In this document: positions 45,140 through 53,777 of the stretch, piece by piece
Layout of the letters: the number at the start of each line of letters is the position of its first letter
How positions within the stretch are numbered: position 1 is the first letter of the stretch
From: Methanogranum sp963676045
GTDB taxonomy: Archaea > Thermoplasmatota > Thermoplasmata > Methanomassiliicoccales > Methanomethylophilaceae
Direction of reading: 5' to 3'
Assembly (NCBI GenBank): GCA_963676045.1
Contig: OY780938.1
Location: 248,001-312,000, forward strand
DNA length: 64,000 nt
Position numbers and translations under genes: made by a program
The notes under the pieces: model-generated
Seen by the model: the letters and a program-made list of their open reading frames with translations, nothing else
What the model was told of the DNA's origin: nothing
Database searches by the model: none

Positions 45140-46414
45140 ATGACGCTCACTCCATTAGGATATAAGCCCAGACTGATCGATGATCATATCGAAAGGATGT
45201 TGAGTACATTCGGTGCTGTGAGTATCGAGGGTCCGAAATGGTGCGGGAAGACATGGACGGCAGAGAATCATTCCAACAGTGAAATGAAGGTCGCTGATAG
45301 TACAGGTCCGATAAAGAATAAGGACCTCATCCTGATGGATGTCAGAAGAGCATTATCTGGCGAAAACCCGCATCTTATAGATGAATGGCAGGAGGTACCT
45401 CAGATATGGGATTCTGTTCGTAGTGATATCGATAATAATCCAAAGAAAGGAAGATTCATCTTGACAGGTTCATCGGTACCCAAAAGAGAATCGTATATCC
45501 ATAGCGGTGCTGGACGCATTGGTATGGTAAGAATGCGTACGATGTCATTATACGAGACGGGCGATTCTGAAGGTAAGGTCTCGTTAAAGAACATAATTGA
45601 AGGAAGAATGGAGATCACCGAATGCAGAGAGGCCTCGTTGGACGATCTGATCGATCTTACGATCCGTGGAGGATGGCCGGGGTCCTTGGGCATAGATCGG
45701 GATAATGTGGGCCTTATTCCCCAAGGATATGTCGATCTTGCTGTGGATGATGCCAGCAGGCTGGATGGTAAGGTTAGGCAATCCAATAAGATGAAGATGC
45801 TGCTAAGGTCCTTATCGCGTAATGAAAGTACATTGGCCAGCGATGCTACGGTCATGAAGGATATGAAGAGATATGATGATGAGACCATCGCGATAGAGAC
45901 ATTCTATGATTACATCGATTGTCTGGACAGGATCCATATGATCGATGAGACACCTAGCTTCAGACCCAACGTGAGATCGGATCTTCGTATAGGTAAGACG
46001 CCGAAACGTCATCTTACCGATGTTTCTTTGGCGATAGCTGCGCTTGGACTTAATCATGAGGCCTTGAAGAATGATCTGAATACCTTTGGATTCATGTTCG
46101 AGGCTCTATGTGAGCATGATCTTCAGATATATTCTGAATCGATAGGTGGAAAATTGTTCCATTATCGTGATGGCAGAGGAAGGGAGATCGATGCTGTTAT
46201 CGAGACATCTGATGGAAGATGGGGAGCTTTTGAGATCAAGCTCGGACCAGGACAGATCGATGAGGCGGCTAAGAATCTGCTTTCTTTGAAAAATTTGTTT
46301 GAAAAGGAGAACAAACAACCATCGAGCCTTTGTGTCATTTGCGGAATGACCAATTATGCATACAAGCGTCCAGACGGGGTATTTGTAATACCTATAACTT
46401 CATTGAGACCTTGA
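45140..46414 (+). CDS. AAA+ ATPase with DUF4143-type C-terminus
   Basis: N-terminal ATPase: the Walker A loop is GPKWCGKTWTAE (residues about 32-43, the variant GxxxxGKT with Trp), Walker B is PHLIDEWQEVP, and the sensor is RFILTGSSVPKRE. The C-terminal half ends with a nuclease-like KLFHYRDGRGREIDAVIE and WGAFEIKLG, the D...E-x-K pattern of the DUF4143 domain. Its role is unknown. It is only distantly similar to the ATPase at 40489 and on the opposite strand. The start codon directly follows an operator-like repeat. It converges with the dus gene. Confidence 0.88.
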   Translation: MTLTPLGYKPRLIDDHIERMLSTFGAVSIEGPKWCGKTWTAENHSNSEMKVADSTGPIKNKDLILMDVRRALSGENPHLIDEWQEVPQIWDSVRSDIDNNPKKGRFILTGSSVPKRESYIHSGAGRIGMVRMRTMSLYETGDSEGKVSLKNIIEGRMEITECREASLDDLIDLTIRGGWPGSLGIDRDNVGLIPQGYVDLAVDDASRLDGKVRQSNKMKMLLRSLSRNESTLASDATVMKDMKRYDDETIAIETFYDYIDCLDRIHMIDETPSFRPNVRSDLRIGKTPKRHLTDVSLAIAALGLNHEALKNDLNTFGFMFEALCEHDLQIYSESIGGKLFHYRDGRGREIDAVIETSDGRWGAFEIKLGPGQIDEAAKNLLSLKNLFEKENKQPSSLCVICGMTNYAYKRPDGVFVIPITSLRP

Positions 46415-46431
46415 TAGGTCCGATAACGATA

Positions 46432-47445
46432 TCATAGATTCTCCGTATGGATCTGTTCAAAGCCCAAATCAGACTCGATCTCATGAAGCAATGCCCTAAG
46501 GCCATCCAGGTCGATGGTCTCCACAGCCAACCTATGGCGGTATTCCCTGCATCCGTGGCAGCCGATTATGAACTTCGGGGCGATGCCGCGTAACACATTC
46601 ATCGCCAATTCCTCTCCCTTCTCCTGGATGAGGGCATCGGCGAGCGATAGGCACCAATCCACCTGTTGGGATATCGTCGGATTGGGAAGGGCCTCTCCTG
46701 TGCGGTAATAATGGTCGATCTGAGTGATGAGGTAGGGATTACCGACGCCTCCGCGCGCCACCATGACGCCAGAGGCACCTGTGATATCAAGAGCATTGAT
46801 GGCGTCATCGAGGGAATATATGTTGCCGGAGATTACAAGCGGCACGGACATCTCCGATTGTAGGTCCTCGATGAGTTCGAAATGGGGCACTCCCGTGTAG
46901 CGCTCCTCCTTGGTCCTAGCATGCAAAGCGATGGCATCCGCGCCGGCATCCGTGAGTTCATCCACGACCTCTCTGAAATTGATGTTCTTGTCGCTTCCCA
47001 GGCGTATCTTCGCTGTTACCGGCACATCAACTGTCTCTTTGATCCGGCGGACTATGTCGCCGCATCTCTTCGGGTCCTCCATGAGGGCGGAACCCGAACC
47101 GTTGCTCACCACCTTGGATACGGGGCATCCCATGTTGATGTCGAAGAAATCTATGTTCGGATTGTATTCTATCGCGCCCTTCGCGGCTTTGGCAAGGTTA
47201 TCGGGGTCGTTGCCGAAGAGCTGGAGGCCGGTGGGGTAGTTGCGTCTGAATCTGACATATGCCATGGACCTTTGAAGGCCGTGCACTATCCCGTTGTCGG
47301 ATGTCATCTCGCTGACGGAGACAGCCACTCCGAAGGGCTTCATGAAGTCCCTGTAGCTGCTGCATGTTATGCCTGACATGGGACCTAGGACCACGCGTCC
47401 ATCGATTCTCAGACCGCCTATATTCCACATTAGGATTGGGACCAT
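46432..47445 (-). CDS. dus: tRNA-dihydrouridine synthase
   Basis: This flavin enzyme reduces uridines in the tRNA D-loop. The TIM-barrel start reads GRVVLGPMSGITCSSYRDFM, followed by LQLFGNDPDNLAKAA, FFDINMGCPVSKVV with the catalytic Cys, VTAKIRLGSD, IALHARTKEERY and VPLVISGNIYS, all FMN-binding or RNA-binding landmarks. At 337 residues it is full length. ATG 47445 and ATG 47430 are both possible starts. It is the last housekeeping gene before the AT-rich island. Confidence 0.93.
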   Translation of the reverse strand: MVPILMWNIGGLRIDGRVVLGPMSGITCSSYRDFMKPFGVAVSVSEMTSDNGIVHGLQRSMAYVRFRRNYPTGLQLFGNDPDNLAKAAKGAIEYNPNIDFFDINMGCPVSKVVSNGSGSALMEDPKRCGDIVRRIKETVDVPVTAKIRLGSDKNINFREVVDELTDAGADAIALHARTKEERYTGVPHFELIEDLQSEMSVPLVISGNIYSLDDAINALDITGASGVMVARGGVGNPYLITQIDHYYRTGEALPNPTISQQVDWCLSLADALIQEKGEELAMNVLRGIAPKFIIGCHGCREYRHRLAVETIDLDGLRALLHEIESDLGFEQIHTENL

Positions 47446-47660
47446 AATGCGCGTGTTTATCAGGTTTATGTTGAAGAGGATTTTATTTTGTTATAATCTC
47501 ACTTGTTTTTCTAAAGTAATGGTGTATTCTTTTCGAAAGGGTGTCTTTCCTGTTATTTGTTTTTGATCTTTCCATATCTTCTTTTATTGTGTTTCCTGTC
47601 AAGGTTCCTCACCTGTTCTCATGTGATATGATGTATACTGAGAGGGGAGGGCGATCCATT
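47446..47660. other. Start of the island, no gene recognised
   Basis: The region upstream of dus holds AT-rich DNA on the left part and nothing gene-like. It ends at the diverged repeat described at 47661. Confidence 0.35.
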
Positions 47661-47790
47661 GGAGGATGAACGGGGCCTTCCTGTCGATCTTTAGAAAACA
47701 GCCATGTCTTTTTCGGCAGGGAATTATGCCTCGCTTGTGCCCATGTGGTTATCAATCAATCGCTCATGGCTCAGCGATTTGCTGTTTTTA
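47661..47790 (+). repeat. Diverged direct repeat, copy 1 (leader of the wHTH gene)
   Basis: About 130 bases here align with 50400-50525: shared blocks include GGATGA, AGAAAA-AG-CATGT, and GATTTGCT followed by T runs. Each copy precedes a gene of the same winged-helix family. A 56-codon Cys-rich frame (47666-47836) crosses it, but copy 2 has stops in that frame, so the repeat is probably not coding. Confidence 0.6.
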
Positions 47791-47835
47791 CAACTGTTGC
47801 AGTTGCATAGCAGTATTAGATTTGAATCATCTTTA

Positions 47836-47872
47836 ATTGTTGCTACCATGTAACAGCAACAATATAATATTA
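47836..47872 (+). promoter_or_regulatory. Inverted repeat and TATA box of the wHTH gene
   Basis: ATTGTTGCT (47836-47844) and AGCAACAAT (47855-47863) pair perfectly around ten bases and run directly into the TATA-like ATAATATTAA. ATG 47897 follows by about 25 bases. The site is a good candidate for autoregulation by the encoded winged-helix protein. Confidence 0.55.
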
Positions 47873-47896
47873 ATCGGTTACAGTTTCTTATCTGTA

Positions 47897-48163
47897 ATGA
47901 GTCTTCAATATGAAGAATTCAGCCCCGATGCGCGTGTTTTGGATATGCTTTTAGAGAAAGGTCCAATGAAAAGACGTACTTTTCAGGAATCGGGAATAAA
48001 TTACAATACAGCGATCAATGCGCTTCGTCGTCTTGAGACAGTCGGACTTACTGAATGGGAAGATCTAGAAGATAGATATGGCACGATGATATGGAGACTT
48101 ACTCCAAAAGGTGAAGAAGCTGCCAAAAAGATACGCGAACTTGATAGATTTATAACTAAGTGA
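47897..48163 (+). CDS. Winged-helix DNA-binding protein
   Basis: Eighty-eight residues: MSLQYEEFSPDARVLDMLLE, then KGPMKRRTFQESGINYNTAI as the helix-turn-helix and LTEWEDLEDRYGTMIWRLTP as the wing, ending KKIRELDRFITK. It is probably a small autoregulating repressor, the same family as the broken copy at 50556. ATG 47897 fits a leaderless transcript. Confidence 0.75.
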   Translation: MSLQYEEFSPDARVLDMLLEKGPMKRRTFQESGINYNTAINALRRLETVGLTEWEDLEDRYGTMIWRLTPKGEEAAKKIRELDRFITK

Positions 48164-48343
48164 TTTTTTTTTATGTAGTTTAACAATGATATTTGAGATT
48201 TGAATTTTAAATTTTTTATTTAATGTTGAATCTTGTTGACATCATTGAAAAAATTAAATGATGCGAGTCACGATCATAGATATAATTGTTTAAACAAGAT
48301 TATGTTTTTCTAATTATTATAAAAAAATAAAAATTAAAAAAAG

Positions 48344-50260
48344 TTAATTAGTATTTTCATTTTTTGATTCATCTAATTCTAAACAATAGAATGCACAATT
48401 AAACGAATCTTGTACAGTTATATGTTCAGAGTCAACTTTGAAACCTTTTTCTTTTAAGTATAATTCAAAAGAATTACGTGAATATTTTGAACTCCATAAT
48501 AATATAAGATCTTCAGCGCCATCATTAATTTTACTTCTTTCAAAGACAATTTGAACAGTTGTACTATTGGGTATAGAAGATATTGGCCCATTATTTACTG
48601 CATATTGATTTGAATTCGTTACTAAACGAGAGTGAATATATTCTTTAGCAATATCAAAACTTGGTGCAATTTTTGGAAGATGAACGCTATAAGCATTATA
48701 TGCAAACTTTTTTAAAAGTTCATCATCATATATTTCGCATAATTTTTTATTTACATTTTCGTTAATTTTACTTATAAATTGAACATCGATCAATAATTTT
48801 GATTTGTTACCTGTTGATTTATTTAATGTTTTCATTAATTTAGAAATATTATCAAAAAATTTATTTTCTTCAAAATTGCCAATAGTATTACCTAAGCAAG
48901 CGATTATTGTATTTTGTGTATTGTTACATAATAATATTGTAGATAAATTGTATGCATTTAATACAGAAATATCTCCTAACATTGGTATGGTGTGAATATT
49001 AACTTTTTTCTTTCCATTATTTATATGATCATCGAATCTACATACATTTTCAAATAATAATTTTGGAGAAATATCAAGAGGATAATAATATATGGTGCCG
49101 TTATCTTCTATTTCTTTTGATATTTCAGATATAATGTCTTTATCTTTCTCTATATTTCCCACACCAAGATTTAGGTAATTTATTGCAGTATTTTTATTGA
49201 CAATGTGTAATCTTTTTTCTCTATCAGACAGATGCATGTGCGCGATATATTTTAATTCTTTACAGAGAATATAATCTCCATCTGAATTTTCAACTATTTT
49301 TTCCCACAGATGTGCTGAACAGTCTGATAGATACCATAATTTTTCATCAATAATTTTAGAATCAGTATTGAGTATCTGATCATTTATTCTTCTATCATAA
49401 TACATTTTTTGTAGTCTCTCAAATTGAATTTTTTCACTTTTAACTTCATTTTTTAATTTAAGATGTGTCGACAGTTCTTCTGAATTTAAAACATCATAAC
49501 AATATTGGACGGCATTATTTGCTGCAGTATTTTGTATTTCTTTTTTTTGTTCTGGAGTTATATCTTTATTTTTATTGGCACCCCAATCTGATATTCCTTT
49601 AACAACAATCCAATTTGAATTATCTTCAGCTGACATTTCTGAAGCAAGTGCACCACTCTCCATATCCCCTCCAATAATTTTATCTTGAGTAGAATGTCTT
49701 TTTTGATATTTTTTTACAATATAGTCTCTAAATTCTAAATTATCTACTAAAACGCTACCCGATAATAGTACTCCGAATTTTATTTTAAAATTATATTTAT
49801 TACTGGTATTTTCTACCATTTTTTCAAATATATTTAAAATATGTTCGTTTGGATGGTATGTTTTGTTACGGTCTTCTATGGGGTCTTCATTATTTTCATT
49901 GATTTTTATATCTGTATATTGTTGAATGTGTTTGGATACGAGTACATCTCCGATAGTTGTATTATTGTCTGGGTATCCCCACGCTATACCTATCATTAAA
50001 ATAAATTTGGGTTTAAAGCCCATATATATTTTTGGTAACATATTTTGTATGGATGTTGGTTTTTCGGTACCTTGAGAACTAAAGTGAAAATGCGCTACAG
50101 GATATTTTCCGAAGATACCAGTTTTATATTCTTGATTTTCAAATCTTTTTTTAATTAAGTTTTCATTACCTGGAGAAGGTTTCATTTTGCACTCTACTTG
50201 TCTTTTTTCATTTATATTCGCAGTGATAATAATAATTTTAAATCTGCATTCATTTTTCAT
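48344..50260 (-). CDS. Nucleoside phosphorylase-like domain fused to EgtD-like methyltransferase
   Basis: The N-terminal half (about 1-245) is a purine nucleoside phosphorylase-like domain: FKIIIITANINEKRQ start, FILMIGIAWGYPD, and IGGDMESGALASEMS followed by WIVVKGISDWG. In defence genes such domains cleave or sense nucleotides. The C-terminal half (about 320-635) matches EgtD-type SAM methyltransferases: AINYLNLGVGNIEKDKD, IYYYPLDISPKLLFENV, IACLGNTIGNFEENKF and KLLIDVQF. I know no described protein with this combination. ATG 50260 is chosen because a TATA-like ATATATTATT lies about 27 bases upstream; the frame extends to 50344. The gene is very AT-rich. Confidence 0.7.
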   Translation of the reverse strand: MKNECRFKIIIITANINEKRQVECKMKPSPGNENLIKKRFENQEYKTGIFGKYPVAHFHFSSQGTEKPTSIQNMLPKIYMGFKPKFILMIGIAWGYPDNNTTIGDVLVSKHIQQYTDIKINENNEDPIEDRNKTYHPNEHILNIFEKMVENTSNKYNFKIKFGVLLSGSVLVDNLEFRDYIVKKYQKRHSTQDKIIGGDMESGALASEMSAEDNSNWIVVKGISDWGANKNKDITPEQKKEIQNTAANNAVQYCYDVLNSEELSTHLKLKNEVKSEKIQFERLQKMYYDRRINDQILNTDSKIIDEKLWYLSDCSAHLWEKIVENSDGDYILCKELKYIAHMHLSDREKRLHIVNKNTAINYLNLGVGNIEKDKDIISEISKEIEDNGTIYYYPLDISPKLLFENVCRFDDHINNGKKKVNIHTIPMLGDISVLNAYNLSTILLCNNTQNTIIACLGNTIGNFEENKFFDNISKLMKTLNKSTGNKSKLLIDVQFISKINENVNKKLCEIYDDELLKKFAYNAYSVHLPKIAPSFDIAKEYIHSRLVTNSNQYAVNNGPISSIPNSTTVQIVFERSKINDGAEDLILLWSSKYSRNSFELYLKEKGFKVDSEHITVQDSFNCAFYCLELDESKNENTN

Positions 50261-50399
50261 GTGAGTGTTATTTCTTGTAACAATAATATATGTTTCTATA
50301 TATCGTAATATATTTTGTAAACAGAAATATTCAGATTTTTTCATATCTCTATTTATTGTTTTTATTGTTGTTTTTATTTAATACTATAGGGGGTAAAGG

Positions 50400-50525
50400 A
50401 TGAGCGTGGCTTCTTCTATAGATTATAGAAAATAGTCATGTATTTTTTGACGAGGATTGCACTCTGATTGCGCATATTTGGTTGTAAAAAGATCCACCAC
50501 GATTTAGTGATTTGCTTTTTTTTTG
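50400..50525 (+). repeat. Diverged direct repeat, copy 2
   Basis: Second copy of the leader-type repeat at 47661-47790, again directly upstream of a gene of the same winged-helix family (here broken). Confidence 0.6.
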
Positions 50526-50555
50526 TTTTTATTAACAAATATGATCCTAGTAATA

Positions 50556-50820
50556 ATGTATGTCGAAGATGATGGACTTGGAACTAAAGTAGAGATTCTA
50601 ATAGCATTGTTAGACAATGGTCCAATGAATCGTAGTGCATTAACAAAAATCATAAACTATGATTCTGCTGTGAAGATTCTGCGTTGCCTTCAATCAGCAG
50701 GCCTTACAGATTCACAATAACTCGGAGACCGTAGAGATATAGTTATTTGGCGGTTGACTCCTAAGGGAGAGAGTAGCTAAGATGTTAAAAGAAGTAGAAC
50801 AAGTCATTAAGGAAAAATAA
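50556..50820 (+). pseudogene. Broken copy of the winged-helix gene
   Basis: MYVEDDGLGTKVEILIALLD, then NGPMNRSALTKIINYDSAVK aligns with the intact gene at 47897. A TAA at 50718 interrupts at SQ-stop-LGDRRDIVIWRLTPKGE, and a frameshift near 50770 separates the last part (RVAKMLKEVEQVIKEK), which again aligns with the intact end. Two lesions make function unlikely. Confidence 0.75.
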
Positions 50821-50894
50821 AAGCAGTTAAAATATTGATTTTAATAATACTCCATTATCCTTAGTTTTACATATCTACATGTTGTTCTAAATTT

Positions 50895-51665
50895 ATGTGT
50901 GATAAAAGCAATCAAAATAAGGATGATAATTGGAATATTAAAAAAATCGTTTATTTTGATGAGAGAGCCGCCACTGATCTGATACTAATTCGAAATAAAG
51001 GAATGCCAGAGTCTTTAATTACCAGTATAAAAGAAAAAGAAAGAACCAGTACTGCAGATGCAGAAGTTACCGGATGGGGTAAATTAGGTCTGTTGTTTGC
51101 AGGAATTTCTGGTTATGGAAAATTATCTTCTGAATTTTCAGTTGGGCAATCAGAAATAATATCATATACAATTTCTGGAACAATTTTGTCAGAATATTTG
51201 AAAATAGTGAAAGAATCTCAAATAAAGATAATAAGTAATTGTCATGTTTCAATTATTCCTAATTCGATGGCTGAATTAAAATTAATCACGCCTTATTTGA
51301 TTATGATTGAAGGTTCTGGAGATGTAAATAATGAATTTAAGTTTAACATAGCAAATATTGACAAAGCATTAGAAAATGGTAAGGGATATTATGAACTATT
51401 AGGAAAAGATGAGGGTAGTGACATAATACTTAGATTTAACATAAAGGCTTTTTGGAACAAATACACAATTTCAGATGTAATTAATACTGATTTATTGATT
51501 CATTGTGTCAAAATTGGTAAAGTTGCAGTTGAAAACATATCGTTTAAGAACATTTTAAAAATAGATGATAAAATAACAAACGATCCTCATAGAATAATGG
51601 ATGGAAAAAAATCAGACACATTTGAAGAGTTAGATGTTTATGATGTAATATTTGCAGGCGTATAA
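50895..51665 (+). CDS. DUF6414-like protein, first gene of a three-gene cassette
   Basis: The 256-residue protein begins with KKIVYFDERAATDLILIRNK and includes KEKERTSTADAEVTGWGKLG and later strands. This resembles DUF6414 proteins, which occur in phage-defence neighbourhoods, but I give this only moderate weight. A short hydrophobic stretch (GKLGLLFAGISGYG) is not clearly membrane-spanning. The next gene (AAA+ ATPase) starts one base after its stop, so the two are translated together. AT-rich like the rest of the island. Confidence 0.5.
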   Translation: MCDKSNQNKDDNWNIKKIVYFDERAATDLILIRNKGMPESLITSIKEKERTSTADAEVTGWGKLGLLFAGISGYGKLSSEFSVGQSEIISYTISGTILSEYLKIVKESQIKIISNCHVSIIPNSMAELKLITPYLIMIEGSGDVNNEFKFNIANIDKALENGKGYYELLGKDEGSDIILRFNIKAFWNKYTISDVINTDLLIHCVKIGKVAVENISFKNILKIDDKITNDPHRIMDGKKSDTFEELDVYDVIFAGV

Positions 51666-51666
51666 T

Positions 51667-52767
51667 ATGGTCCGCACAATATTTTATGGGCCTTTATCAG
51701 AATTTCAGAAAATAATTGATATAAGTGATTCAAAAACGATAGCAGATTTAGCTATTGATTATGATAAAATAAATCGTATGATACGTATAGAAGGTCGGTC
51801 TCCTGAGGTTAAAATACCAAAAATAAAAAATCTGATTGCATACTCAGATAATTATTCCTCGATATCTGAAAGTGCAATAGGGGATCCAATCACATTCATT
51901 TCTAGTTTTGAAATAGAAAATATGTTTTTCCAAAATCCGCCAGATATAATAATTAAAAAATTAAAGAAATATTATCCTGATTTTGAAGAAAAGTATCATG
52001 AATATCCACATTTGAATGAAAATGAAATAAAAAATTTTTATGTGGATTATAGTAATACAATAATCGGTCAAGACGATATTAAAGATAAAATTGCCATTTC
52101 TTTATATTCTTCATTAAATATTATCAAAATAAAGCCTTTAGTTATTTTATTTTATGGCCCTACAGGTGTTGGTAAAACTGAAACGGCCAAATTACTTAGT
52201 AAAAGTTTGGATACAGAACTTTTAAGAAAAGAGTTTTCAATGTTGCAGAATAATGATTTTAGTGAATACATATTTGGTGCTAAGCATAATCAAAGTAGTC
52301 TTGCAAAAGACCTTCTTGACAGAGAATCCAGGGTAATATTGTTTGATGAATTCGATAAGTGCGCACCTATATTCCATTCTGCTTTTTACAAATTATTCGA
52401 TGAGGGCATTTTTGAAGATAAAAATTATTCAGTAAAAGTAAAAGATACAATTTTGATTTGTACTTCAAATTATACCTCCGAATCAGATATAAAAAAGAAT
52501 CTAGGAAATTCCCTTTATTCAAGATTTGATCTTGTTGTAGGATATCATAATTTTCAAAGAAAAGATATTTTGAAATTAATCGAAAATGAATTTAATATAA
52601 TTATGGGGGAATTAGTTCAGGATCAAAAAGATATAATTGAAAGTAAAAATGTCAGAGATAACTTGAGGCGTAATGCTAGTTATTGTAATGCAAGAGAAAT
52701 AAAGAAGGGAGTTAGAGAGGTAGTATATTACTGCCTATTAGAACAATATTTAGATAAATCTGATTAA
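51667..52767 (+). CDS. AAA+ ATPase, Clp/ClpB-D2-like
   Basis: The first 130 residues are unassigned. The ATPase domain follows: Walker A LFYGPTGVGKTETAKLL at about 168-184, Walker B VILFDEFDKCA, sensor 1 ILICTSNYT and an arginine-finger region LYSRFDLVV, as in Clp/Hsp100 D2 domains. No peptidase-binding loop or second ATPase is seen. As the middle gene of the cassette it may remodel a partner protein, perhaps the DUF6414-like one, whose stop is one base before ATG 51667. Confidence 0.85.
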   Translation: MVRTIFYGPLSEFQKIIDISDSKTIADLAIDYDKINRMIRIEGRSPEVKIPKIKNLIAYSDNYSSISESAIGDPITFISSFEIENMFFQNPPDIIIKKLKKYYPDFEEKYHEYPHLNENEIKNFYVDYSNTIIGQDDIKDKIAISLYSSLNIIKIKPLVILFYGPTGVGKTETAKLLSKSLDTELLRKEFSMLQNNDFSEYIFGAKHNQSSLAKDLLDRESRVILFDEFDKCAPIFHSAFYKLFDEGIFEDKNYSVKVKDTILICTSNYTSESDIKKNLGNSLYSRFDLVVGYHNFQRKDILKLIENEFNIIMGELVQDQKDIIESKNVRDNLRRNASYCNAREIKKGVREVVYYCLLEQYLDKSD

Positions 52768-52890
52768 ATGGTTCTATATAATGTATAGATGTCAGATCAT
52801 GTAGTGAATTTTATTAGATATTGAGATGAAATTGACATTAATAATTAAACCTTATTTTATATCTTTGAAAATGAATATAAGGTCGACAAT

Positions 52891-53709
52891 ATGTAGGGGT
52901 TTTTTCCTGTTCCAGGTCCAATAGACTTTTCAGGTCTCAAAGAAAGAGTTGTAGGGTATCTTGATGTATTGGGATATAGTGGTAAAGTATGTGATGAAAA
53001 AACAGTACATTCTTTTTATGATGAGCTGACTAGTGCTATAAAGGAAACAAAAGAACACATTCAACAAAATGGGTATTTACGTGTCAAATTAGTACTATAT
53101 ACAGATAATATTGTGATTATCGGCGATTATCCGATGGATAATAGTGTTTACTCGGCCCTACCTTTTCTAACAACCATAATGGCAACATGTTATATTCAGA
53201 AAATATTGCTAGTTAAATATAAGATACTTACAAGGGGGGCACTAGCGATTGGAAAGTTATCTTATGAATCGGATTTTCTGTATGGTCCATTGATGGTAAC
53301 GTTGAATAATTTGGAAAAAGAGGCTAAATATCCGCGTATCGTGGTTCACAGTTCTATAGATGATTTTATAGATGGGTCTAATCCATGTGATGAGTTGGCG
53401 ATATTGTGCAAGGCATATAATTTCTTTTTTGAAGATCAATCAGATCAAAAGTGTTTGAATTATTTGGGATTTACAATGCCATCTAATGTTCCAGGAACAC
53501 CATATCAAATGCTTCCAACTTTTTCCGAGGTCTCGAATCATAAAATTGTTATCACTGATTTAATAAATGAGCATTATAAGAATAAGGATCAAATTAATAG
53601 TCAGGATTGGAAAAAAATAATGGAAAAATACCTGTGGGTTATTCATTATCATAATGATTTTTGTAATTTATATAACGTTAATGATTATGTAATTGATACA
53701 AAATTGTAA
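52891..53709 (+). CDS. Class III cyclase-like protein with TAG as second codon
   Basis: The frame reads ATG, TAG (52894-52896), then GFFPVPGPIDFSGLKERVVG and YLDVLGYSGK. The order of motifs matches the palm fold of class III nucleotide cyclases: Asp in YLDVLGYS, a second Asp in LYTDNIVI, then RGALAIGKLSYE and YGPLMVTLNNLEKEAKYPRI. The only ordinary start after the TAG (TTG 52969) lies inside the first metal motif, so the real start must be upstream of the amber codon or use a rare codon such as ATA. AAGGTCG at 52879-52885 lies six bases before the ATG. The third gene of the cassette, 123 bases after the ATPase. A signalling-nucleotide synthase is an inference. Confidence 0.6.
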
Positions 53710-53777
53710 GATATCAATTTGTTGTGAATATATGTAATTTTTATTTTATGCAATTGCTGGCAATATCAAAAGAAATA

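Noticed and set aside
47666..47836. 56-codon Cys-rich frame before the winged-helix gene
   Set aside because: The second copy of the repeat has stops in this frame, and the ribosome-binding-like GGAGG touches the ATG directly, so I treat it as non-coding.
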